64,000 nucleotides of DNA from assembly GCF_024181405.1 (NCBI RefSeq), contig NZ_CP051302.1:2108001-2172000 (forward strand). Reading direction: 5' to 3'. Positions 18,531-26,616 of this stretch are shown piece after piece. The notes under the pieces were generated by a model. The model was not told the origin of the DNA. It did not search any database and saw only the letters and a list, made by a program, of their open reading frames with translations. The DNA is from Treponema denticola. GTDB lineage: Bacteria; Spirochaetota; Spirochaetia; Treponematales; Treponemataceae. The first letter of the stretch is position 1. Every line of letters starts with the position of its first letter. The translations under genes and the position numbers were made by a program.

Positions 18531-20627
18531 TTACACTTTAAATTTGCCAACTTCTGCCGAAAGGTTCTTAATACTTGCTTTATTCTTTTGGCTTATCTCA
18601 TTTACTTCCTGCACTGCATTGCTAATCTGCACGGCACCGGAGGCCATTTCGTTCATGCTGTCGGTGATAATGCGTGTAAGCTCGTCCAGCTTTTGCATTT
18701 CCAGAGCTACGTTTTCGCCGCCGCGGAGCATTTCGGCAGAGCCGTCATTTACCTGATTAGTTACCGTGTTGATGTCGCGGATGGCATTGAGAACTTCGCG
18801 GCTGCCGTTTTCCTGTTCACGCATAGCTTCCATCAGGTTTTGGCTCATCGTTTTTACCTGTTCGGAAAGGGCGAAAATGGCATTAAACTTTTCTTCTGCC
18901 GTTTTTGAAGAGGCGGAAAGAGTTTCAATTTCGCCCGAAAGAACTTTGAGGGTCGCCGTAATTGTCTTACCCTGCACACTGGATTCTTCTGCGAGCTTAC
19001 GGATTTCATCTGCGACGACCGCAAATCCCTTTCCTGCTTCGCCTGCGTGGGCGGCTTCGATTGCGGCGTTCATTGCGAGCAAGTTGGTTTGGCTGGCGAT
19101 GTGCTGAATAACGCTTGAAGCTTCAAGCAAGCCGCCCGACTCTTCTGCAATGCGCTGGGTAACAGAGTTTGAATTAACTATCGTTTCCTTACCGTCGGCG
19201 GTGGCGGAAGCGAGAGTTTTTATAACATCATCGGTTTTGCCGAGTGTCTGCGTGATTGATGCGATATTGCCGACCATCTGCTCGATAGCCGAAGAAGATT
19301 CCGCAACGGAAGCTGCCTGATTTTCAATACTCCCGTTAAGCTGTTTTATGGTACGGATAATTTCTTCGATGGTGGCGGCCGTTTCCGTAACGCTTGCGGC
19401 TTGGCTAAGAGCCTGTTGTTTTACCCCGTCAATGTTCGCACTTATTTGGTGTACGGCACTCGCGGTTTCGGTCATATTGGAAGCAAGCTCGGTGCCGATT
19501 TCTTCCATCGTGTTTGAGTTGACACCGACTTGCTTGATAGAAATACCGATTTTAGAAATGGTTCCGTTGAGGTGTTCAAACATACTGGTGATTTCATTGT
19601 TGCCGTGTATGGGTAGACGCACCGTGAAGTCCCCGTCTGCAATCTCCGCTAGTAGAGGAATGGAATTTTGAATCGGTCTTACCTTCACAAGGGCAATAAA
19701 ATAAACAATTACGAGGGAAATCAGCAGAATAGAAATAGCGGTAATAATTATCGAAATACGCAAAGTATTGACCGCACCCATAAATTCACCTTTAGGGGCA
19801 CTTATGATAACTGTCCAGCCGGTTGTTTTCATCGTGGCATAGGAGGCAATTTTCTTGACACCGCCATACTCGTAGAAACCGATGGAAGGATCGTCTATTT
19901 CTACAGCTAGAGCTTCAAACTCGGCAAGGGATTTAAGACTTGAATCGGTCTTTGCTTTTTCAACAGTATTCCACATAGATTGTACTACTTCATAATCAGG
20001 ATCTGCTATGTCGGTTCCCGTAAGTCCTAAAATATGGCAATAGCCTGTTTTGCCGACAACGATGTCGTCAATAGCGTCGGTCAGCCAAATTCCGGGAATA
20101 ATGGCGACTAAAGATGCAATATGATTGTTGTTGTTATCTATAACGGGAACAATGACCGCCATAACCAGCCTTTTCAGAATGGGCGACATAAAAGGTTCGG
20201 AAAAATACTTTTGTCCGCCGTTGGAGCCTTTATACCATGCAAGGTTTGAAATATCCGTTGCTCTGCCGTCGCTGGTATACAGCAATCCTTTGCGGTCGGC
20301 AATATTCAAGTCAAGAATTTGATCATTGAATGCCGCTTCGTTGTCGAGCAGGCGGCTTTTTTCGCTGTACGATATGGTCGGGTCGCGGAACGCCGGCATA
20401 CGCGCAATCCCTTCAAGGAAGTGCCAAAACGCATTGACCCGTCCGTCAATAATTTCCGCCGTATCGGTTGCTTTATCGATTAAGTGCGTTTCTACTTTTT
20501 CGGTTACCGCTTTGCTCGCAGTACGCACAGCTAAAATTCCAAGTGTCAGACAGGCTGCAAGAATAAGCAATCCGAATGCCAGCATCAGTTCGGTTCTCAA
20601 TGAACTTCTTTTTTTCTTTTTTTTCAT
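18531..20627 (-). CDS. Methyl-accepting chemotaxis protein with dCache-type sensor
   Basis: 698 residues: a cytoplasmic Lys-rich start, a first membrane helix (~13-35), a periplasmic dCache-like sensor (~36-285), a second helix (~290-312), HAMP, and the long MCP signalling coiled coil. The hairpin tip carries [19 protein letters not shown] followed by IRKLAEES. It relays ligand binding to CheA/CheW to steer motility. A GGGGAG ribosome site precedes the ATG. Upstream lies a hairpin and palindrome array, and its base composition looks richer in G+C than the neighbouring corrin genes. The ligand is unknown. Confidence 0.95.
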   Translation of the reverse strand: MKKKKKRSSLRTELMLAFGLLILAACLTLGILAVRTASKAVTEKVETHLIDKATDTAEIIDGRVNAFWHFLEGIARMPAFRDPTISYSEKSRLLDNEAAFNDQILDLNIADRKGLLYTSDGRATDISNLAWYKGSNGGQKYFSEPFMSPILKRLVMAVIVPVIDNNNNHIASLVAIIPGIWLTDAIDDIVVGKTGYCHILGLTGTDIADPDYEVVQSMWNTVEKAKTDSSLKSLAEFEALAVEIDDPSIGFYEYGGVKKIASYATMKTTGWTVIISAPKGEFMGAVNTLRISIIITAISILLISLVIVYFIALVKVRPIQNSIPLLAEIADGDFTVRLPIHGNNEITSMFEHLNGTISKIGISIKQVGVNSNTMEEIGTELASNMTETASAVHQISANIDGVKQQALSQAASVTETAATIEEIIRTIKQLNGSIENQAASVAESSSAIEQMVGNIASITQTLGKTDDVIKTLASATADGKETIVNSNSVTQRIAEESGGLLEASSVIQHIASQTNLLAMNAAIEAAHAGEAGKGFAVVADEIRKLAEESSVQGKTITATLKVLSGEIETLSASSKTAEEKFNAIFALSEQVKTMSQNLMEAMREQENGSREVLNAIRDINTVTNQVNDGSAEMLRGGENVALEMQKLDELTRIITDSMNEMASGAVQISNAVQEVNEISQKNKASIKNLSAEVGKFKV

Positions 20628-20641
20628 GTAAAAAATCTCCC

Positions 20642-20727
20642 CTTAGGGGCTTACGCCCCTAAGAACCCCGTTTTTTCAAAGTCAAAGGTTTAGTTTATTT
20701 TGTTTTTTAGATTGAATTGTCCCAATC
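20642..20727 (-). repeat. Leader copy A (hairpin plus conserved block) in front of the chemoreceptor gene
   Basis: On the minus strand the order is ATTGGGACAATTCAATC, then a TTTGAAAAAACGGGG block, then the hairpin CTTAGGGGC/GCCCCTAAG, then the ribosome site and ATG. The same order recurs at 21698-21775 before the DUF4469 gene, with a different hairpin stem. The 3' arm of the hairpin abuts the GGGGAG ribosome site, so it could affect translation. Confidence 0.6.
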
Positions 20728-20743
20728 CGAAAGGACGTTCTCA

Positions 20744-20762
20744 AGCGGACGGACTGTCCGCT
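20744..20762. repeat. Palindrome AGCGGAC-N5-GTCCGCT
   Basis: A perfect 7+7 inverted repeat upstream of the chemoreceptor leader. It could be an operator or an RNA hairpin; nothing further can be said. Confidence 0.45.
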
Positions 20763-20777
20763 GCGGGGAACAGGTCG

Positions 20778-20862
20778 TTCACCGTTCAGTGAATAAGGTC
20801 TTTACCGTACAGTGAACGGGTCATTCACCGCTCGGTGAACGAAGGCTTCACTGAGCGGTGAA
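20778..20862. repeat. Four 16-bp palindromes at exact 23-bp spacing
   Basis: Units start at 20778, 20801, 20824 and 20847 and follow TTCACCGNNCGGTGAA: TTCACCGTTCAGTGAA, TTTACCGTACAGTGAA, TTCACCGCTCGGTGAA and TTCACTGAGCGGTGAA. They fill the gap between the DUF4469 stop and the chemoreceptor leader. A related sequence (TTTGCCGTACAGGGAA) continues at 20876-20891 in the 3' end of the DUF4469 gene. They might be a protein-binding array or a tandem palindromic repeat. Confidence 0.75.
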
Positions 20863-20868
20863 GAGTGC

Positions 20869-21606
20869 TTAAATCTTTGCCGTACAGGGAAGTTTAAAAA
20901 TCATTTCCCGTACTTCTTTAAGCGTTTTATTGCTGCCGGTAAGTTTTGTACGTACAATCACCGTTACCGCGCCGGCGGGTACTTCTTTAGGTACGCGGGC
21001 TATGATTTGGCTCGGCAGGTTGACCGAAAGGCGGCGGTTGGTTTTGTACTCTGTGCCGTCGGCAGTTTTAAAGAAAACTCCTTGAGCAGCGTCTTTTTCG
21101 TCTACTTTGAGTTTGTCGCCTTCGATGATGATGTCATCTCCTATCGTTAGCGTACCGTCTTTTAAGCCCGTCGCCGTGTCGGTAATTTCGGTTATGCGGG
21201 CGGAACTTTCTTTTGCGCCCATCACTTTTACGCCGATTGCATCAAGAGCGGTCCTCAGGTCGGCGGTGGGGATAAGGTCAACCGTGCGTTTGTGCACTTT
21301 TTCGTCGTATGCTGAGTTTTCAGTTTCCCACACGCCCGATACGCGGGGGCTTATTTGCACAAGCCCGTCCATAAAGCTCAAACCTTCTTCAATCAGGTCT
21401 TTTACAGCCTTATCGCGCATTGAAAGAATGCTCATAATTGTTTCCTTGCGAAATTCCGAGCGTTCTTTGGTGATGATTTCCGCAATGTCTTCGTTCCTCT
21501 GCGTAGCGGCATGTGCATGAACATCAGCTATGCAGTCCCTGTCGTTGTCTTTGGTTAAGGTATTCGGTCTTAAATACACTTCCCAAACCGATTTCTTTTT
21601 AGCCAT
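20869..21606 (-). CDS. DUF4469 protein with N-terminal HU-like DNA-binding domain
   Basis: The 245-residue product resembles the two-domain family with an N-terminal HU-like fold (residues ~1-115) and a C-terminal DUF4469 beta domain (VFFKTADGTEYKTNRR, PSQIIARVPKEVPAG). HU-like members bind DNA, but the function of this combined family is not established. The gene is flanked by related leader copies at 20642-20727 and 21698-21775 and followed by the palindrome array. The start follows GGAGG-like sequence. Its G+C-rich codons set it apart from the corrin genes nearby and suggest transfer. Confidence 0.7.
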   Translation of the reverse strand: MAKKKSVWEVYLRPNTLTKDNDRDCIADVHAHAATQRNEDIAEIITKERSEFRKETIMSILSMRDKAVKDLIEEGLSFMDGLVQISPRVSGVWETENSAYDEKVHKRTVDLIPTADLRTALDAIGVKVMGAKESSARITEITDTATGLKDGTLTIGDDIIIEGDKLKVDEKDAAQGVFFKTADGTEYKTNRRLSVNLPSQIIARVPKEVPAGAVTVIVRTKLTGSNKTLKEVREMIFKLPCTAKI

Positions 21607-21697
21607 AAAACCTCCATGTTAGGGGGAGGGACAAACCCCCGTTCAGAGCGGTGGTTGTTTCCCTCCCCCTATGACCCCCTCCCTTTTCCTCGCGCTG

Positions 21698-21775
21698 CCA
21701 AAGGGGACACCCCTTTGGAAACCCCGTTTTTTCAAAGGGAAGGTCTTGTGTTTTGGATTGAATTGTCCCAATTCC
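21698..21775 (-). repeat. Leader copy B in front of the DUF4469 gene
   Basis: The same block order as copy A: ATTGGGACAATTCAATC, a CTTTGAAAAAACGGGG block, and a hairpin (CCAAAGGGG/CCCCTTTGG). Flanking sequence differs from copy A, so the similarity is confined to this segment. Confidence 0.6.
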
Positions 21776-21794
21776 TAAGACATGCCGATTATTT

Positions 21795-21842
21795 CTTTGC
21801 GAAGTTGAGCGAAGCTCAGCGCTCTGCGTGCCTTGCGGTTTT
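21795..21842 (+). repeat. Dispersed 'TTTGCG...CTTGCGGTTT' repeat, copy 2
   Basis: CTTTGCG, a short hairpin (TTGAGCgaaGCTCAG) and the tail GCGTGCCTTGCGGTTTTTT. Same architecture as the copy at 10817-10868. Confidence 0.6.
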
Positions 21843-22121
21843 TTATGTGAGTAAATTTTTTTTGTGTTTGATTGTAAATTTATTTGGGCACAGGAACCCC
21901 TCAGCTGTGAAGCTGTGAAGCTGTGAAGCTGTGAAGCTGTGAAGCTGTGAAGCTGTGAAGCTGTGAAGCTGTGAAGCTGTGAAGCTGTGAAGCTGTGAAG
22001 CTGTGAAGCTGTGAAGCTGTGAATTTTGTCCGATACGATACTTTATGTCAAGTACTTTTGCAAAACTTTTTTGCTCTTTTTTGTAAAGCCGATAAGTTTT
22101 ACCGTTTTCTCTCTTTAACAT
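21843..22121 (-). CDS. Small ORF spanning the octamer repeat (92 aa), uncertain
   Basis: The first ~35 residues (MLKRENGKTYRLYKKEQ) are basic. Then comes an eight-residue repeat (SQLHSFTA) encoded by the octamer array, then a unique 18-residue tail. A near-consensus promoter sits 7 nt upstream of the ATG, but there is no ribosome site, so translation would have to be leaderless. The repeat copy number sets the frame. It may be a genuine switchable peptide or a chance ORF. Confidence 0.3.
   Translation of the reverse strand: MLKRENGKTYRLYKKEQKSFAKVLDIKYRIGQNSQLHSFTASQLHSFTASQLHSFTASQLHSFTASQLHSFTAEGFLCPNKFTIKHKKNLLT
21902..22022. repeat. Octamer tandem repeat, about 15 copies of AGCTGTGA
   Basis: The 8-bp unit GAAGCTGT is repeated about 15 times with no visible errors, so the array is probably young. 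Eight is not a multiple of three, so each gained or lost unit shifts any reading frame through it. It lies within the small ORF at 21843-22121. Confidence 0.9.
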
Positions 22122-22127
22122 AGTAAC

Positions 22128-22156
22128 AGTATACAGGATTAAAGCCTGAATTTCAA
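22128..22156 (-). promoter_or_regulatory. Near-consensus sigma-70 promoter upstream of the octamer ORF
   Basis: Minus strand: -35 TTGAAA (22151-22156), 17-bp spacer, -10 TATACT (22128-22133). Transcription would start near the ATG at 22121 and run through the octamer array towards the DUF4469 and chemoreceptor genes. Confidence 0.65.
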
Positions 22157-22192
22157 GGGTTGTTGTAAGAACTTCTTCAATCGTTTTTAGTT

Positions 22193-23242
22193 TTAACTCA
22201 TGCTCTCCGCAACCGAAACGGTTACGCCCTCGTGTTTAAACTTATCTAAAATTATTTTGCCTCCGAGGAGAAAGGCGGAAGGAGCCGAAACATTGTAAAC
22301 TCCGACAGTCTTTTTTACAAACTCGGACTTTTCAAAATTGTCTTCTATTTTTTCTATTTGGCTTTTAGAAAAAAAGACAGGGATTATTTTTAATTCTTTT
22401 GCAAATTCAAGCAAGCCTTTTTCGTTTTGTTTTAAGTCTATCGAAGCTATCGCTTTAACGGCTATTAAATCCTTGTTTATTGAATCGAGGGCTTTTTTTA
22501 CAGCCTCGGCAACGGTTTCTTTATCTACTCCTTTTTTTAAGCCTATCCCTAAGTTTAAATTTTTAGGTACCAAGTGTACGATGGGCAAAGGCCGGCTTAA
22601 AGCCGATACGGTTTCTCTTTTTTTATTTGAAACGATGATAAGACCTTCGAGTTTTTTTTCTTCGGTTAAAGCCTTTAAATGAGAAGTAAAATCTTTTTCC
22701 TGTAAAATAAAAAGATGGGGATAATTTATCGGCGGAGCCTTATCTTCGGAACAAAAGCCTATAGCTTTTCCGTCTACCATAAGGGAGGTAATTACCTTTG
22801 CATCTTCCATAGATAAAATAGCATAATTGTTTTTTTGAGCAAACAAGTCGACGGCTTCTATATTCCGGCCGTCGGAAGCCGTTGTAATTACACTCACTGC
22901 CCCGAGCAGCTTTGCAATTTTTTCGGTAAGAGCATTAGCCCCGCCCAAGTGCCCCGACAAAAGCGAAATTACAAAACGGCCTAAATCATCGATTACAAGC
23001 ACCGCAGGGTCTTGGGTTTTATCCTTTATGTAATCCTTTATCATGCGGACGGCAATACCTGTAGAAGAAATAAAAATAAGGGCATCCCGATTTTTAAAAT
23101 CATCGGGAATAAGGGAGCGGATTCCTCCGGTTGTTTTTGCATTATAAAAATGCTCGATTATAAAATCATCTTCCAAGTCTGATAATTTCTCGCCCAATAA
23201 ATTTCCTTTTTCGGTAAAGGAATAAACTGCTATTTTTTTCAT
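22193..23242 (-). CDS. cbiG: Cobalt-precorrin-5A hydrolase
   Basis: CbiG opens the lactone of cobalt-precorrin-5A and releases acetaldehyde in the anaerobic cobalamin pathway. The product is about 349 residues with the N-terminal CbiG core (VLVIDDLGRFVISLLSGHLGGANA) and the C-terminal domain (LGIGLKKGVDKETV, TVGVYNVSAPSA). It overlaps cbiF by 4 nt. Presence of cbiG points to the early-cobalt-insertion (anaerobic) route. Confidence 0.93.
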   Translation of the reverse strand: MKKIAVYSFTEKGNLLGEKLSDLEDDFIIEHFYNAKTTGGIRSLIPDDFKNRDALIFISSTGIAVRMIKDYIKDKTQDPAVLVIDDLGRFVISLLSGHLGGANALTEKIAKLLGAVSVITTASDGRNIEAVDLFAQKNNYAILSMEDAKVITSLMVDGKAIGFCSEDKAPPINYPHLFILQEKDFTSHLKALTEEKKLEGLIIVSNKKRETVSALSRPLPIVHLVPKNLNLGIGLKKGVDKETVAEAVKKALDSINKDLIAVKAIASIDLKQNEKGLLEFAKELKIIPVFFSKSQIEKIEDNFEKSEFVKKTVGVYNVSAPSAFLLGGKIILDKFKHEGVTVSVAESMS

Positions 23243-23988
23243 TTTTCCGCTTTTCTAAATTCGTGAGAAAATTTAGGATTGTAAAGCTGGGATCTTTTAT
23301 AATCTCCCGCAATAAAATTCCCTACCAAGATTTGTGCCGTTTTGTTTATACCGGCCTTCTTTACCTTTTGAGCAATATCGCCGAGGGTGCCTATTATTAT
23401 TTCTTGATCTTCCCAAGTCGCCTTGTAAATTACGGCAGCGGGAGTAGCTCCATCCTTATAGCCTTTAAGAAGTTCTGCAACTACATTTTCTATATTTTGC
23501 ACCGACAAAAAAATCGCCATCGAGGCCTTATGTTCTGCAAGAGCTGCCAGCTTTTCCTCCTGAGGAACGGGTGTGCGGCCTTCCATGCGGGTTAGAATAA
23601 TTGTCTGGCTTACATCGGGAAGGGTGAACTCTTTTTTGATTGCAGCAGCCGCCGCCGTACATGAACTCACGCCAGGGATAACCTCATAGTCTATCCTGAG
23701 TTTATCAAGCTCATCCATCTGCTCCCTGACAGCCCCATAGATTGAAGGGTCGCCGGTGTGAAGCCTCACAATCTGCGCATTGCGGTTTTCCTCCATAATC
23801 TTGATAACTTCTTCAAGAGTCATTGAAGCAGAATTATAAGTTTTACAATTAGGCTTTGCAAACGTGAGATGCTCCGCTGAAACCAAAGAGCCTGCATAAA
23901 TAATTATATCGGCTTTTTCAATCAGCTTACGCCCTTTTATCGTAATTAAATCCGGGTCCCCCGGACCTGCCCCTACAAAATAAATCAT
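23239..23988 (-). CDS. cbiF: Precorrin-4 / cobalt-precorrin-4 C11-methyltransferase
   Basis: A tetrapyrrole methylase of 249 residues: YFVGAGPGDPDLITIKG, RLHTGDPSIYGA (SAM site), VIPGVSSCTAAAAAI and ILTRMEGRTPVP. CbiF/CobM methylates C11 of (cobalt-)precorrin-4. It is the first gene of the second corrin block, translationally coupled to cbiG. A promoter lies ~50 nt upstream. No B12 riboswitch boxes were seen in the short leader. Confidence 0.94.
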   Translation of the reverse strand: MIYFVGAGPGDPDLITIKGRKLIEKADIIIYAGSLVSAEHLTFAKPNCKTYNSASMTLEEVIKIMEENRNAQIVRLHTGDPSIYGAVREQMDELDKLRIDYEVIPGVSSCTAAAAAIKKEFTLPDVSQTIILTRMEGRTPVPQEEKLAALAEHKASMAIFLSVQNIENVVAELLKGYKDGATPAAVIYKATWEDQEIIIGTLGDIAQKVKKAGINKTAQILVGNFIAGDYKRSQLYNPKFSHEFRKAEK

Positions 23989-24035
23989 ACTATTCCTTTT
24001 AAAATAAACCTTCCTTTTTTGTTTTTATAAGAATT

Positions 24036-24065
24036 ATTCTACTATTCTTTAAAGGGCTGTGTCAA
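24036..24065 (-). promoter_or_regulatory. Promoter of cbiF-cbiG
   Basis: Minus strand: -35 TTGACA (24060-24065), 18-bp spacer, -10 TAGAAT (24036-24041), 47 nt upstream of the cbiF ATG. Confidence 0.65.
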
Positions 24066-24107
24066 GGTTATGTAATTTTTTATAAGAGAATTTCTAAGAC
24101 TCTATTT

Positions 24108-24497
24108 TTAGAGGGTATCAACAGCACCTTCTACCCATTTCTTTAATCTGTATGCCGAATCTATAGCATATTTTGTATCATTATCGTCTACATAAACCTC
24201 TTGCGGATATCGGCTTCTCACACTATAAGGATTGAGAATTGCACATATTTTCAAAATATCAATCGGAACATCGATGCTGTTTTTTATCAATTTCGCCAGT
24301 AAAAGTAAATCATGTGTCTTTTGAATTTCTTCATTTAGCTCTATAAGCAAACCTTTTAAAAATTTTTCCGAAGCTTGCTGGCAATGATAACAGATAATAG
24401 TTAAAGGCCTGGGATGCATATTTTCATATAGATGTTTTGCACAAGCAAAATCCATGTTTGCAAAATCAAACCATTCTTTAACCGCTTCATCATTCAT
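24108..24497 (-). CDS. HEPN domain protein, partner of a MNT nucleotidyltransferase
   Basis: The 129-residue product fits the HEPN fold, with ICYHCQQASEKFLKGLL and VRSRYPQEV typical of the type paired with minimal nucleotidyltransferases. In characterised HEPN-MNT pairs the HEPN protein is an RNase toxin and the MNT protein AMPylates or otherwise blocks it. The start at 24497 (MNDEAVKEWF) follows GGAG by ten bases and overlaps the MNT gene by 8 nt. The conserved R-x(4-6)-H RNase motif is not obvious, so toxicity is uncertain. Confidence 0.82.
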   Translation of the reverse strand: MNDEAVKEWFDFANMDFACAKHLYENMHPRPLTIICYHCQQASEKFLKGLLIELNEEIQKTHDLLLLAKLIKNSIDVPIDILKICAILNPYSVRSRYPQEVYVDDNDTKYAIDSAYRLKKWVEGAVDTL

Positions 24498-24801
24498 AGA
24501 TAACAACTCCATCCTGTGCAACAAGTCTTTCAAGTGTAGGCATTTTACTTCTTTTTTCAAATACCGCAGCAGTATTAACAACAATATCAACAGGCTTTGT
24601 GTCCATATCTATCAGAGATAAATAGGCTTTCTGCGCCGAATGTAATACATTCTTAGTATCATCAGGCATTATAAGATAAAAATCGTAATCACTGTCTTCA
24701 GTAAAAGAATCTTTAGCATATGATCCGAATAATATTATTTTTTGAGGTTTAACAGCTTCTAAAAATCTATCTCGAATTTCAAAGATTTCCTTATTTATCA
24801 T
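24490..24801 (-). CDS. MNT-type nucleotidyltransferase domain protein
   Basis: A 103-residue minimal nucleotidyltransferase with the core ILFGSYAKDSFTEDSDYDF (G-S-x(10)-D-x-D). The third acidic residue is likely Asp in PVDIVV. The start is set at 24801 because GGGGAAG precedes that ATG by four bases. It is upstream of and overlaps the HEPN gene, the usual order for this pair. Its predicted role is to modify or neutralise the HEPN partner. Confidence 0.85.
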   Translation of the reverse strand: MINKEIFEIRDRFLEAVKPQKIILFGSYAKDSFTEDSDYDFYLIMPDDTKNVLHSAQKAYLSLIDMDTKPVDIVVNTAAVFEKRSKMPTLERLVAQDGVVIYE

Positions 24802-24898
24802 AATACTTCCCCATTTAGATAATTCTAACATGATATTATAAAATTTTCAATTCATTATTTATTCTAATACCTAGAAAATCGTTAAGCCTAAAAACCCC

Positions 24899-24927
24899 TT
24901 ACATAAATATTAAAAATCATGTATAAT
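24899..24927 (+). promoter_or_regulatory. Promoter of parA, placed for a leaderless mRNA
   Basis: -35 TTACAT (24899-24904), 17-bp spacer, -10 TATAAT (24922-24927). The parA ATG begins 8 nt after the -10, so transcription should start at or next to the A of the ATG. No ribosome site is present. Confidence 0.8.
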
Positions 24928-24935
24928 GAAGCATT

Positions 24936-25691
24936 ATGGGAAAAACATTTGTTTTTGTAAACCAAAAGGGCGGAGTCGGAAAGACGACTTCCGTAATTAA
25001 TTTGGGTGCTTACATCGCACTGACAGGAAAAAAGACTCTTCTAATAGACTTTGACCCTCAAGGGAATATGTCTTCCGGTGTCGGTATTCAAAAAAAGCGG
25101 CCGACCGTTTATGAGGCCCTTGCCCAAAAGACCTCAATAAAAAATACCATCTACCCTACAACGGTAAAAAACTTATCGGCAATCCCGGCTTCAATAGACC
25201 TTTCGGGAGCAACGGTAGAGCTTGTAGACGAAGCCGACAGGGAATTCTATCTTAAAAATATTATCGAAAGCGTAAAAAACGAATACGATTATATCCTAAT
25301 CGACTGCCCCCCGTCTTTAGGTATCTTAACCTTAAACGGACTCACAGCAGCTGATCAAGTGTACATACCGCTCCAATGCGAATATTTTGCCCTTGAAGGT
25401 TTAACCCTTCTTTTGCAGACAGTTCAAAGAGTACAGCAAAATCTTAATCCGGCCCTTGAAATAGGCGGAATATTTTTTACCATGTTCGACTCAAGAACCA
25501 ATCTTGCTCAAGAGGTTGTACAGCAGGTATCCTCATATTTTAAAGATAAGGTTTTTTCGACTATTATTCCGCGGAATGTAAGACTATCCGAAGCCCCCTC
25601 ACATGGAGTTCCGATTTGCAATTATGATGCAAAATGTACGGGAGCAAGGAGCTACGAAAAACTTGCAGATGAGGTACTGAACCGTGGCTAA
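24936..25691 (+). CDS. parA: Chromosome partitioning ATPase ParA (Soj)
   Basis: A ParA/MinD-family ATPase of 251 residues with the deviant Walker A KGGVGKTT at residues 10-17 and DCPPSLGILTLNGL (A'/B region). ParA oscillates on the nucleoid to move ParB-parS complexes. The gene has a promoter at 24899-24927 with no leader. It overlaps parB by 8 nt, giving the standard parAB order. No parS site (consensus TGTTNCACGTGAAACA) was noticed in the window. Confidence 0.95.
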   Translation: MGKTFVFVNQKGGVGKTTSVINLGAYIALTGKKTLLIDFDPQGNMSSGVGIQKKRPTVYEALAQKTSIKNTIYPTTVKNLSAIPASIDLSGATVELVDEADREFYLKNIIESVKNEYDYILIDCPPSLGILTLNGLTAADQVYIPLQCEYFALEGLTLLLQTVQRVQQNLNPALEIGGIFFTMFDSRTNLAQEVVQQVSSYFKDKVFSTIIPRNVRLSEAPSHGVPICNYDAKCTGARSYEKLADEVLNRG

Positions 25692-26583
25692 AAAATCGGC
25701 ATTAGGAAGGGGCCTTAATGCCCTCTTGGAAGAACAACCTGCAAATCATATAGTGGAATCACTGAATTTTTCCGAAGACTCAATTATCAATATTGACCCT
25801 AAACTGCTGCAGCCGAATCCATATCAGCCCCGAAAAACCTTTGATGAAGAAAAAATAAGCGAGCTTGCAGAATCAATAAAAGAACACGGAATAATTCAGC
25901 CGATTGTAGCCGAAAAACATGAGGACAAGGGTTATTTTATAATAGCCGGAGAAAGGCGCACAAGAGCGGCCATCAGCTTAGGCTTGGAAACGGTTCCGGT
26001 AATCCTACGCAGCTTTGAAGAAAAAAAGAAACTGGAAGTAGCCCTTATCGAAAACATTCAGAGGGAAGACCTAAACGCAATCGATGAAGCCCTTGCCTAC
26101 CAAGAGATTATGGAACTGGCCGCCATAAACCAAGAAGAACTAGCAAAAAGGGTCGGCAAAAGCCGGTCGGCAATTACAAACAGTTTAAGAATATTAAAGC
26201 TGCCGGAAGAAATGAAAGATGCTTTGCGGGTAAATAAAATAACGGCAGGTCATGCACGTTCTCTACTATCAATAGTAAATCCTGCCGATCAAAAAATTCT
26301 TTTTTCGAGAATTTTAGAATCGGAATTATCGGTACGCGAAGCCGAGTCAATGGCAGCCGATCTTAATTCGGGAATCGGCCGCATAACAAAAAAACAAAAA
26401 AAAGAAACGTCATCGCTTTCTACTGATGATTTTGAATTACGAGACATTGAACAGCAGTTTATAAACTCATTAGGGACAAAGGTTCAAATAAAGGGAAACT
26501 TAAAAAAAGGAGTTGTCGAAATATCATACTTTTCAAAAGATGATTTGGATATGCTATATAAAAAGATAAACTCGGAAACTTAG
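25684..26583 (+). CDS. parB: Chromosome partitioning protein ParB (Spo0J)
   Basis: A 299-residue ParB: the ParB/Srx CTPase domain (LQPNPYQPRKTF, IQPIVAEK, GERRTRAA), then the HTH domain (NQEELAKRVGKSRSAITNSLRILKLP). The start is GTG at 25684, overlapping the end of parA, with the common AKKSALGRGLNALL N-terminus. It binds parS and spreads with CTP. It is coupled to parA. Confidence 0.95.
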   Translation: MAKKSALGRGLNALLEEQPANHIVESLNFSEDSIINIDPKLLQPNPYQPRKTFDEEKISELAESIKEHGIIQPIVAEKHEDKGYFIIAGERRTRAAISLGLETVPVILRSFEEKKKLEVALIENIQREDLNAIDEALAYQEIMELAAINQEELAKRVGKSRSAITNSLRILKLPEEMKDALRVNKITAGHARSLLSIVNPADQKILFSRILESELSVREAESMAADLNSGIGRITKKQKKETSSLSTDDFELRDIEQQFINSLGTKVQIKGNLKKGVVEISYFSKDDLDMLYKKINSET

Positions 26584-26616
26584 GCTTCCTGCAAAAAGTT
26601 TTTATTGGAGGATAAT

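Noticed and set aside
21902..22022. Octamer repeats as a possible CRISPR array
   Set aside because: The units are 8 bp with no spacers, so it is a simple tandem repeat.
23989..24107. Cobalamin riboswitch before cbiF
   Set aside because: The leader is about 50 nt from the promoter, too short for the B12 riboswitch, and the B12 box is not seen.
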